17,957 nt of DNA from Clostridia bacterium (lineage in GTDB: Bacteria; Bacillota; Clostridia; Clostridiales; Clostridiaceae): the NCBI GenBank assembly GCA_009930125.1, contig RZYZ01000015.1, positions 1-17,957 of the forward strand. Direction: 5' to 3'. Both the position numbers and the translations under genes were made by a program. Within the stretch, counting starts at the first letter, position 1, and every line of letters starts with the position of its first letter. A model generated the notes under the pieces. It saw only the letters and a list, made by a program, of their open reading frames with translations. It searched no databases and was not told the DNA's origin. Shown in pieces: positions 1 through 5,901 of the stretch.

Positions 1-1
1 C

Positions 2-574
2 ATTACAGCCCTGCCTATCATAGAAACCCAGGCGGAAAATATCTCCGCCTACATTCCGACGAATCTCATCTCCATTACGGATGGTCAGATCTATCTGTCT
101 CCCAAAATCTTTCAGAGCGGGAACATACCAGCGGTCAATGTGGGCACCTCTGTATCCAGAGTGGGCGGAAAGTCCCAGCTGGCTGCATACAGAGAAATCA
201 CCGGTCCACTCAAACTGAGCTATTCGCAGTTTGAGGAACTGGAGCTGTTCTCCAGTTTCAGTACTGTGGTGGACGAAAGCACCAAGCAGCTGCTCGCTCG
301 TGGTGAGAGAATCAGAGCGGTATTCAATCAGTCGCAGTTTTCCCCCATGGAAGTGACCCATCAGATCGGTGTGTTTATGGCCCTCACTGAAGGGTATCTG
401 GATGAAGTGCCTCTGGAGGAGATCGGAGCATATGAGAAGCGCATCATAGAAGTGGTGGAGGGTATGGAGTCATTCAGAAGTGCGGTTCTCAAGAACAGTA
501 AAATCCAAGGGTCCTTAAGGGAGGAGTTTCTGGACGCTGTGAAAGAGGCTCTGGAAGAAGAGGTGAGGAAATGA
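2..574 (+). CDS. atpA: F-type ATPase alpha subunit, C-terminal part (N-ATPase-like)
   Basis: The 5' end lies outside the window; 190 codons and the stop are visible, read from base 2. The alpha subunit alternates with beta in the F1 hexamer and binds nucleotide non-catalytically. The visible part begins just after the P-loop half, with the conserved stretch around 'LISITDGQIYLS', then 'VGTSVSRVGGKSQ', which holds the arginine that reaches into the neighbouring catalytic site, then the helical C-terminal domain ('YSQFEELELFSSF', 'EGYLDEVP'). The forms 'SVSRVGGKSQ' and 'LKLSYSQFEELE' resemble, from memory, alpha subunits of the alternative N-ATPase type more than ordinary bacterial AtpA. The stop overlaps the next start (ATGA), so alpha and gamma are translationally coupled. 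The family is certain; assignment to the N-type is an inference from gene order and these sequence forms. Confidence 0.93.
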   Translation: MTALPIIETQAENISAYIPTNLISITDGQIYLSPKIFQSGNIPAVNVGTSVSRVGGKSQLAAYREITGPLKLSYSQFEELELFSSFSTVVDESTKQLLARGERIRAVFNQSQFSPMEVTHQIGVFMALTEGYLDEVPLEEIGAYEKRIIEVVEGMESFRSAVLKNSKIQGSLREEFLDAVKEALEEEVRK

Positions 575-1428
575 AGAATCTGCAGACGCTCAAAAAGAGC
601 CTGGCTTCTGCCAGAAATCTCTTCACCATCGTCAATACCATGAAACTTCATGCCACCACAAACATCAACCAGTTCCAGCAGGCGGCAGATGCTTCCATGC
701 AGTACCGTCAGGTCCTGAACAAAGCGCTTTCCGTGGTTATGAAGAAGAGAGAGATGCCTGAAGAGGTCTTAAGACGAAACGATGGAAAGACGATCCATGT
801 GGTATTCAGTTCCGATCATGGACTTTGCGGGAGTTTCAATGAGAGGATCATAGACTACGTAAAAGAAAGAATTATGAATGGTAGCATTCTACTTGTTGTT
901 GGAGAACAGGGATTAAAAAGGCTTGAAGGATATAAGGTGGAGGGGTTCTTTTCCGTACCACAGACGGTGGATGGAATCACTGCTTCCGTTCAGAATCTCC
1001 TTTCCGAACTGGATGAACTGAGAGAAAAGGAGAAGGTGAAGGAAATCTATCTTCACTACAACAGATCTTCGGGAAAGCAGGGGTTTCGTGAGCATTCTGA
1101 AAAACTCTTTCCTCTGGAACTGAAGAAAATCAGAAAAGAAGATGTGAAATGGAAGTCTGGTGCACAACCTACCTATTATATGTCGGGTGAAAGACTTCTT
1201 TCCGATCTTCTGAAACAGTATTACTTCATCACACTCTTCAGGACCTTCTGCTACTCTCTGGTGACGGAGAATGAAAGTCGCATCGCCTCCATGACTTCGG
1301 CGAAGAAAAACATAGAAGAGCGCATGGAAGAGCTGGAGATGAAGTATAAGCGTCTCAGACAGGATTCCATTACCGAGGAGATCAGAGACATCACTTCCGG
1401 ATTCCATGTGCTGAAAAAGAAAGAATGA
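571..1428 (+). CDS. atpG: F-type ATPase gamma subunit, divergent (N-ATPase-like)
   Basis: A 285-residue gamma subunit, the central rotating shaft that couples ion flow through Fo to catalysis in F1. It has the usual plan: a long N-terminal helix (residues about 1-60), an alpha/beta middle domain beginning 'TIHVVFSSDHGLCGSFNE' where canonical gammas have a similar GLCG motif, and a long C-terminal helix with 'SLVTENESRIASMTSAKKN' matching the canonical 'LASEHAARMxAMxSATxNA' region. The N-terminal 'NTMKLHATTNINQFQQA' is far from the canonical 'KAMKMVAASKLRRAQ' and closer to N-ATPase gammas. The start overlaps the alpha stop and is preceded by AGGTGAGG. No beta or epsilon gene follows; a strong hairpin begins inside the last codons. 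Gamma as last gene fits the atpDCQRBFAG order described for N-ATPases. Gamma identity is secure, subtype likely. Confidence 0.88.
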   Translation: MKNLQTLKKSLASARNLFTIVNTMKLHATTNINQFQQAADASMQYRQVLNKALSVVMKKREMPEEVLRRNDGKTIHVVFSSDHGLCGSFNERIIDYVKERIMNGSILLVVGEQGLKRLEGYKVEGFFSVPQTVDGITASVQNLLSELDELREKEKVKEIYLHYNRSSGKQGFREHSEKLFPLELKKIRKEDVKWKSGAQPTYYMSGERLLSDLLKQYYFITLFRTFCYSLVTENESRIASMTSAKKNIEERMEELEMKYKRLRQDSITEEIRDITSGFHVLKKKE

Positions 1429-1465
1429 ACGCTTAGTCTGCTATGGGATAGACTAAGCGTTCATT
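1424..1465. terminator. Hairpin between convergent atpG and yegP
   Basis: A perfect 16 bp inverted repeat, 1424-1439 with 1450-1465, has a 10-base loop and includes the atpG stop codon. On the plus strand no clear T-run follows. On the minus strand the stem is followed by a T-rich stretch (the complement of the A-rich end of atpG, about 1411-1423), as expected of an intrinsic terminator for the convergent yegP gene. It probably serves both genes. Confidence 0.8.
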
Positions 1466-1481
1466 CCTGGGGTTTGTATAT

Positions 1482-1502
1482 ATTATGATATGAAATCATA
1501 AT
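1482..1502. repeat. AT-rich inverted repeat downstream of yegP
   Basis: ATTATGAT at 1482-1489 pairs with ATCATAAT at 1495-1502 around a 5-base loop. It lies between the two convergent genes, on the 3' side of yegP. There is no T-run on either side, so it is at best an mRNA-end stem or a DNA palindrome. Its function is unknown. Confidence 0.4.
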
Positions 1503-1544
1503 TTCGATGGTGACGATGTGGATTATTCAGATCTCAGCATGCGG

Positions 1545-1910
1545 TTATTCCACATCAGCTTCAGGAGCATTCTTCTTGACGGATTCTATGCCGTTCATGC
1601 AGGATGCTTTTTTCTTGTATCCTTCGCTTGCCGCGATGACTTGACCGTTTTTGGCTTTCAGTCTGAATCGGAACTCTCCTGCCTTATCTGCATAAACCTC
1701 AAATTTCGGGTTTTTCTGCTTGCTGTAGTTTTCGTCGGTCTGGTCCTCCACTTCTGCAACGGGTGCATTGGTTTTTACACTGGCAATTCCATTTTTGACA
1801 GATTTCTTTGAGGCGTAAACTTCCGATGTGGCGATGATCTGACCATTTGTCGCGAGAAGATCAAACTTCATGCCTGTTTTGGTTTCCTTGATTAAGAATT
1901 TCGATGCCAT
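1545..1910 (-). CDS. YegP/DUF1508-family protein with two tandem repeats
   Basis: A 121-residue protein made of two copies of the DUF1508 (UPF0339, YegP-like) motif. Repeat 1 is about residues 4-50, with 'KFDLLATNGQIIATSEVY' and 'NGIASVKTNAP'. Repeat 2 is about residues 69-116, with 'RFRLKAKNGQVIAASEGY' and 'NGIESVKKNAP'. The two are joined by a charged, low-complexity linker (about residues 51-68). The fold known for this family is a small beta-rich domain; its biochemical role is not established, and no catalytic residues can be named. There is no signal peptide or membrane segment, so it should be cytoplasmic. An AGGAGG sequence just upstream fixes the start, and a near-consensus promoter lies about 70 bp further upstream. 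It appears to be a single-gene unit, unrelated to the ATPase operon it faces. Confidence 0.9.
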   Translation of the reverse strand: MASKFLIKETKTGMKFDLLATNGQIIATSEVYASKKSVKNGIASVKTNAPVAEVEDQTDENYSKQKNPKFEVYADKAGEFRFRLKAKNGQVIAASEGYKKKASCMNGIESVKKNAPEADVE

Positions 1911-1977
1911 AGTACCCTCCTATCGTAACAGCTTCATGTAGTATGCTCATGTTGAGAGAATTTTCTGTCTTTTCATA

Positions 1978-2006
1978 ATTATAACAAATATATCAGTGTG
2001 TTTCAA
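1978..2006 (-). promoter_or_regulatory. Sigma-A promoter of yegP
   Basis: Read on the minus strand, the sequence is TTGAAA (2001-2006), a 17-base spacer, then TATAAT (1978-1983). The -10 box is perfect, the -35 box has four of six consensus bases, and the spacing is optimal. It points into yegP, with a leader of about 60 bases ending in the AGGAGG site. Confidence 0.8.
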
Positions 2007-2025
2007 CGGGAGAAAGAGTGCTATC

Positions 2026-2080
2026 TTCCGGATAAACGCTCTGTTTTGTATTCTTTCCATCAGAATCTGTATATCCGGAA
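2026..2080. repeat. 9 bp inverted repeat with TCCGGA cores between divergent promoters
   Basis: TTCCGGATA at 2026-2034 and its exact reverse complement TATCCGGAA at 2072-2080 lie between the leftward yegP promoter (1978-2006) and the likely rightward promoter of the MATE gene (2095-2123). Each arm contains the palindrome TCCGGA, the two copies being 47 bp apart. The position suits an operator pair, but no regulator gene is adjacent. Confidence 0.4.
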
Positions 2081-2094
2081 AAGTTCTATTTCCA

Positions 2095-2123
2095 TTGAGT
2101 CATGGTATATTGTTCTATATTAA
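2095..2123 (+). promoter_or_regulatory. Candidate promoter of the MATE gene
   Basis: TTGAGT (2095-2100), a 17-base spacer and TATTAA (2118-2123) form a moderate sigma-A-like promoter about 75 bp before the start codon. TATATT at 2116-2121 with a 15-base spacer is an alternative -10 box. The region is AT-rich, so a chance match is possible. Confidence 0.5.
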
Positions 2124-2133
2124 TAAGTTTTAT

Positions 2134-2179
2134 GCAGTCCGATCTCTTTATGGGGCGGTATATCATTCCTGGGGACTGC
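2134..2179 (+). promoter_or_regulatory. Leader inverted repeat before the MATE gene
   Basis: GCAGTCC (2134-2140) and GGACTGC (2173-2179) form a perfect 7 bp inverted repeat with a 32-base loop. It lies in the likely 5' leader, ending just before the ribosome binding site (about 2183-2190). It could fold in the mRNA and affect translation, but no known riboswitch was recognised. Confidence 0.3.
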
Positions 2180-2198
2180 GAGAGAAGGAAGCGTAGCT

Positions 2199-3605
2199 AT
2201 GGCACAGAACCAGTCTGCTCTAAACAGTAAAGATTCAACCAAAACTGAAATGATATTAGGCGGTCCCATGTATAAGGTGATCTGGATAATCTCCCTGCCG
2301 CTGATACTTAATAATCTCATCATGACCCTGTATAACATGGCAGATGCATTTTTTGTGGGCCAGCTGGGTACCACGGAATTTGCTGCGGTTTCCTTTGTGA
2401 ACCCTGTGATGTTTCTTTTCCGGTCCATTGGAATGGGGATCCAGATCGCGGGCACGTCCATCCTTGCTCAGCTCATTGGCAGAAACAAGATCAAGGATGC
2501 CAAGGAATATGCCTGGCACGTGATGGTTTTCACAGTGGGCATGGGCCTGCTCATCGGCTTCATCGGCTATTACACGTCTCCTTACATCATACAGTTCATG
2601 GGGGGAACCGGAAGATTCGGAGCACTCTCCAATGATTATCTTCGTTATATATTCCTGGGCGTACCTTTCCAGATTGTCTTCATGGGTTTCGTCGCCATCA
2701 TGAATGCCCAGGGGAATACCAGATCCTCTACCTTTGTGAACTCCTTTTCCGCCATACTGAATATTTTCCTGGACCCGTTTTTCATCTTCGCTACGATTCC
2801 GGTTCTAAACCTGCCAGGTCTTGGTATGGGGGTGGCAGGAGCAGCGCTGGCCACTTCAGCATCTCAGGTGGTTCTGATGATTATGGGCTTCTTCATCATG
2901 AGAAAGACCTCAGAAGAACTGCCTGTGAGCTTCAGAAACATTTCTTTCGATGGTGAGAAGCTGAAGAGAATCATCAGCGTAGGGCTTCCAAGCTCTGCGG
3001 GACATTCTGGGGCCGCATTCGGATTCATTCTGCTTAATACCTTCATAGCGGGGTATGGCACATCCCTTCTAGCAGCGTTCTCCCTGATCAACCGCATCAA
3101 CAACATGATCATGATGCCTGCCATGGGCATCGGTATGGGACTCACTTCCATCGTAGGTCAGAACATGGGTGCTGGTAATCCTGAAAGGGTGAAAGAAGGA
3201 TTCTGGAAAGCGGTAAAGATGTCTCTTCTCATCAGTGTGGTGGGGACGTTCTTCATCTATATATTAAGGTATAGGCTGATCTACTTCTTCACACCGACAG
3301 CGGAGGATCTGATGGTAGCCCAGAGTCTGGAATACCTTACATATATTCTGCCTACCATTCCCCTTATGGGGCTGTTCTCGATTTTTCAGGGTCTTTTCCA
3401 GGGATCGGGACATACAAACTACTCCATGTTCATGGCCATCGGAAGACTCTGGCTGGTGAGAATCCCGCTGATTCTTCTATTCAGCAGCTTCACGGGACTT
3501 GGTCAGCGCGGAGTCTGGATTGCCATGAACGTATCCAATATACTGGTGGTTCTCTATGGCTTCTGGATCTACCGATCAGACAGGTGGACCCGAGAGGTTA
3601 TATAA
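2199..3605 (+). CDS. MATE-family multidrug/cation efflux transporter
   Basis: A 468-residue polytopic membrane protein of the MATE (multidrug and toxic compound extrusion) family, which exports organic cations or other metabolites in exchange for Na+ or H+. Length and hydrophobicity fit the usual 12 transmembrane helices in two homologous halves. Family features include the N-terminal 'GGPMYKVIWIISLPLILNN' and 'YNMADAFFVGQLGTTEFAA' in the first half, 'AIMNAQGNTRSS' near the middle, and the matching 'INRINNMIMMPAMGIG' and 'FQGLFQGSGHT' in the second. It looks like the Firmicutes MepA/DinF-like group, but substrate cannot be read from sequence. The ATG at 2199 is preceded by AGAAGGAA at a good distance. 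The gene is monocistronic: its own candidate promoter lies upstream and a terminator follows. Confidence 0.93.
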   Translation: MAQNQSALNSKDSTKTEMILGGPMYKVIWIISLPLILNNLIMTLYNMADAFFVGQLGTTEFAAVSFVNPVMFLFRSIGMGIQIAGTSILAQLIGRNKIKDAKEYAWHVMVFTVGMGLLIGFIGYYTSPYIIQFMGGTGRFGALSNDYLRYIFLGVPFQIVFMGFVAIMNAQGNTRSSTFVNSFSAILNIFLDPFFIFATIPVLNLPGLGMGVAGAALATSASQVVLMIMGFFIMRKTSEELPVSFRNISFDGEKLKRIISVGLPSSAGHSGAAFGFILLNTFIAGYGTSLLAAFSLINRINNMIMMPAMGIGMGLTSIVGQNMGAGNPERVKEGFWKAVKMSLLISVVGTFFIYILRYRLIYFFTPTAEDLMVAQSLEYLTYILPTIPLMGLFSIFQGLFQGSGHTNYSMFMAIGRLWLVRIPLILLFSSFTGLGQRGVWIAMNVSNILVVLYGFWIYRSDRWTREVI

Positions 3606-3650
3606 GGCAGAATCTCTTTTTTGCAGAAGATCAGACCTATGATCATAACT

Positions 3651-3680
3651 CTCCTCATTTATTGAGGGGGTTTTCTTATT
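3651..3680 (+). terminator. Terminator after the MATE gene
   Basis: CTCCTCA (3651-3657) pairs with TGAGGGG (3663-3669) around a 5-base loop, with one G-T pair. It is followed by TTTTCTTATT. This is a typical intrinsic terminator about 45 bp after the stop codon. Confidence 0.8.
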
Positions 3681-3732
3681 CCTGAGTTATTTGCTGATTG
3701 TGCATAATTATACACCTGAATGAAGATGAAGC

Positions 3733-3801
3733 TTCATGAAGTAATACGGTTTGCAGGATATCCTTCATGAAAGACATACTATTTTATATTATTTTCATGA
3801 A
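3733..3801. repeat. Three TTCATGAA palindromes at about 30 bp spacing
   Basis: Perfect 8 bp palindromes TTCATGAA occur at 3733-3740, 3764-3771 and 3794-3801, with repeat distances of 31 and 30 bp, close to three helical turns. The flanks are not conserved. One further copy was noticed inside oppA (4987-4994). The arrangement suggests an operator array for a dimeric regulator, upstream of all promoter candidates for opp. The regulator is unknown. Confidence 0.5.
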
Positions 3802-3974
3802 TCGAAAGGGATAATCGGAATGAAAATGAGAATAATGAAATTATCGTACGGATAAAATTCAGATTCTTAATTGATAAATCAATAATATTATGTAATTTAA
3901 ATACGTTTACATCAATTTGATAGGAGAATATTTTAGCAAATATCATTATAATAGGAGAAAGTATCTCATTTTTG

Positions 3975-4002
3975 TTGACTTGAGCGATGCAAGATGTATA
4001 AT
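3975..4002 (+). promoter_or_regulatory. Main candidate promoter of the opp operon
   Basis: TTGACT (3975-3980), a 16-base spacer and a perfect TATAAT (3997-4002) make a strong sigma-A promoter. Transcription would begin near 4009, leaving a leader of about 100 bases. This also argues against translation beginning at the upstream in-frame ATG at 3994, which overlaps the -10 box. Confidence 0.75.
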
Positions 4003-4107
4003 TATAAAAAAACAACCACATCGATACATTTTGTTCACAATAATGTTCGGGTGGTGTGTACAGATGTTTCCGTAACAGGAATTAGTCTAAAAACAAGGAG
4101 GAATATC

Positions 4108-5784
4108 ATGAAGAAAAAGAGAATACTCGCAATGGCCATGGCCCTCGCTGCAGTGATGATGATCACAGCATGCGGAGATGCCGATACGCCAGCTGAAACG
4201 CCGGGTGAAACTCCAGCAGAAACGCCAGGAGAAGAACCGACGGGGGAAGACGGCGACAATGTACTGAAAGTACAGTTCAACGTGGAAGTAGCATCCATGG
4301 ATCCTCAGATTGCTACAGACGGAACTTCCTTTGAAGTGATCGCAGCAGTGACTGAAGGTCTTTATTCCGTAGATGCGGATGGTTCAGCGATTCCAGCCAT
4401 GGTGGATACCGTGGAGAAGAGCGAAGATGGACTGACCTATACTTTCAAGCTGAAAGACGCAAACTGGTCCAACGGTACTCCTGTGACAGCAGATGATTTT
4501 GTTTTCGCATGGAAAAGACTGGTAGACCCTGAAGTTGCCAGTGAATATGCCTTCATCATGGGCGTGGCAGGCGTCAAGAATGCAGATGCCATCTCATCCG
4601 GTGAAGTGCCAGTAGAAGAGCTGGGTGTCACAGCAGAAGATGAGAAGACCTTGGTCGTGGAACTTGATTTCCCTGTTCCATACTTCGAATCTCTCATGTC
4701 CTTCCCATCCTTCCTTCCTATGAATGAAGAGTTCTTCACATCCGTTGGCGACAACTATGGAACCTCTCCAGAGACACTGCTTGCAAACGGACCTTTCAAG
4801 GTCACCGCTTACGAGCCAGCAGCGACAACCATTTCCCTGGAAAAGAATGCAGACTACTGGGATGCTGATGCGGTAGCACTGGATGGAATCCAGTACCAGG
4901 TCATCAAGGATTCACAGCAGACCATGCTTTCCTATCAGAATGGAGACCTCGACATCGCGACTCTTTCCGGGGAACAGGTGGAACAGTTCATGAACGATCC
5001 TGAATTCGTTAATGTAGTAGCAGGATACCTGTGGTATGTTTCTCCAAATCAGCTGGTGGCAGGACTTGAAAATGTCAACATCAGAACCGGTATGGCCCTG
5101 GCATTCGACAAGGACGCCATCGCCAATAACATCCTGAAGGATGGATCCATTCCTGCAAACTTCCCTGTACCTACACTTCTGGCCACTGGCCCAGATGGTA
5201 AGGACTTCAGAGAAACCGCCGGAACCTACCTTGAAACCGATAAGGCGAAAGCAGTAGAATTCTTTGAAGCAGGACTTGCAGAGCTAGGCGTTACAGAACT
5301 TACCTACACCATGCTTGTAGAAGACACTGAAGCTTCCATCAACGTGGCACAGTTCCTGCAGTCCGAATGGCAGACAACTCTTCCAGGACTCACTGTAGAA
5401 CTGCAGACCATGCCAAAGAAGAATCGTGTGGAAAGAATGCAGGCTGGAGACTATGAGCTTGTACTGACAAGATGGGGCCCAGACTATGCAGATCCAATGA
5501 CTTATCTTGACATGTGGACCACAGGAAGTTCAAACAACTATGGTTCATGGTCCAGCGCAGAATATGATGCCATCATCGAAGATGCCAAGAAGGGCGACCT
5601 TGCTCTTGATCTGGAAGCCAGATGGGAAGCACTGAAGGATGCGGAAAAGATCGTCATGGACGAAGCAGTCATCATGCCTGTATACCAGAAGGGTGATGCA
5701 GTCATGGTAAGAAGCGGTGTTGAAGGTGTTGAATTCCACTCCGTGGGTATCAACAGAGTCTTCAAGAACGCAACCAAAAACTAG
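4108..5784 (+). CDS. oppA: Oligopeptide-binding lipoprotein OppA (SBP family 5)
   Basis: The 558-residue extracellular substrate-binding protein of the importer, anchored to the outer face of the membrane by a lipid. The start at 4108 has AAGGAGG six bases upstream and gives a classic lipoprotein signal: a positive MKKKR, a hydrophobic run, and the lipobox ITAC with the lipidated cysteine at residue 22. The reading frame extends upstream to 3994, but that start would fall in the promoter. After Cys22 comes an acidic, proline-rich tether with two copies of TPAETPGE (residues 27-42). The mature domain is SBP_bac_5: 'ASMDPQIATDGTSFEV', 'VTEGLYSVDADG', 'TYTFKLKDANWSNGTPVTADDF' (split here as one known motif region, residues about 111-132), and 'FAWKRLVDP'. 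Peptides or other substrates of this family cannot be told apart from sequence, but the complete oppBCDF downstream supports oligopeptides. Confidence 0.93.
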   Translation: MKKKRILAMAMALAAVMMITACGDADTPAETPGETPAETPGEEPTGEDGDNVLKVQFNVEVASMDPQIATDGTSFEVIAAVTEGLYSVDADGSAIPAMVDTVEKSEDGLTYTFKLKDANWSNGTPVTADDFVFAWKRLVDPEVASEYAFIMGVAGVKNADAISSGEVPVEELGVTAEDEKTLVVELDFPVPYFESLMSFPSFLPMNEEFFTSVGDNYGTSPETLLANGPFKVTAYEPAATTISLEKNADYWDADAVALDGIQYQVIKDSQQTMLSYQNGDLDIATLSGEQVEQFMNDPEFVNVVAGYLWYVSPNQLVAGLENVNIRTGMALAFDKDAIANNILKDGSIPANFPVPTLLATGPDGKDFRETAGTYLETDKAKAVEFFEAGLAELGVTELTYTMLVEDTEASINVAQFLQSEWQTTLPGLTVELQTMPKKNRVERMQAGDYELVLTRWGPDYADPMTYLDMWTTGSSNNYGSWSSAEYDAIIEDAKKGDLALDLEARWEALKDAEKIVMDEAVIMPVYQKGDAVMVRSGVEGVEFHSVGINRVFKNATKN

Positions 5785-5815
5785 TTTACTTCTAACCCTA
5801 TATATTTAAAACTTA

Positions 5816-5867
5816 AGAAGAGTGTGACGCTGTTTGAGAACACATAAAAATACAGCGTCTTTCTTCT
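5816..5867 (+). terminator. Hairpin between oppA and oppB (partial terminator or mRNA stabiliser)
   Basis: GACGCTGT (5826-5833) pairs with ACAGCGTC (5852-5859) around an 18-base loop. AGAAG (5816-5820) can also pair with CTTCT (5863-5867) to extend the stem across an internal loop. The T-rich tail is weak (TTTCTTCTGTT). Such hairpins after binding-protein genes commonly let the lipoprotein be made in excess of the permease. Confidence 0.6.
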
Positions 5868-5901
5868 GTTAATCGAGCTAATTCTATGAGGAGTAGTGCT
5901 T

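Larger units (their letters stand above)
3606..4107. other. 500 bp AT-rich intergenic region upstream of oppA
   Basis: No credible gene is present in this gap. It begins with the MATE terminator (3651-3680) and holds three TTCATGAA palindromes (3733-3801). Two copies of TAGGAGAA (3921-3928 and 3952-3959) follow, 31 bp apart. The strongest promoter (3975-4002) comes next, then about 100 bases of leader and the oppA ribosome binding site AAGGAGG (4095-4101). Further AT-rich promoter-like pairs exist, for example TTTACA (3906-3911) with TATTTT (3929-3934), 17 bases apart. The length and AT content suggest complex regulation of the peptide importer. Confidence 0.7.

Noticed and set aside
1518..1811. 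97-codon plus-strand frame opposite yegP
   Set aside because: Antisense to a well-supported DUF1508 gene with its own promoter and ribosome binding site; no family resemblance.
1996..2196. 66-codon plus-strand frame between yegP and the MATE gene
   Set aside because: No ribosome binding site, covers the promoter region, and the composition is that of intergenic DNA.
3779..4021. 80-codon minus-strand frame upstream of oppA
   Set aside because: Extremely AT-rich, low-complexity translation, no ribosome binding site, and it overlaps the opp promoter.
3994..4107. Upstream extension of oppA
   Set aside because: The ATG at 3994 overlaps the -10 box, and the extension would bury the lipoprotein signal peptide; the ATG at 4108 has an ideal AAGGAGG.
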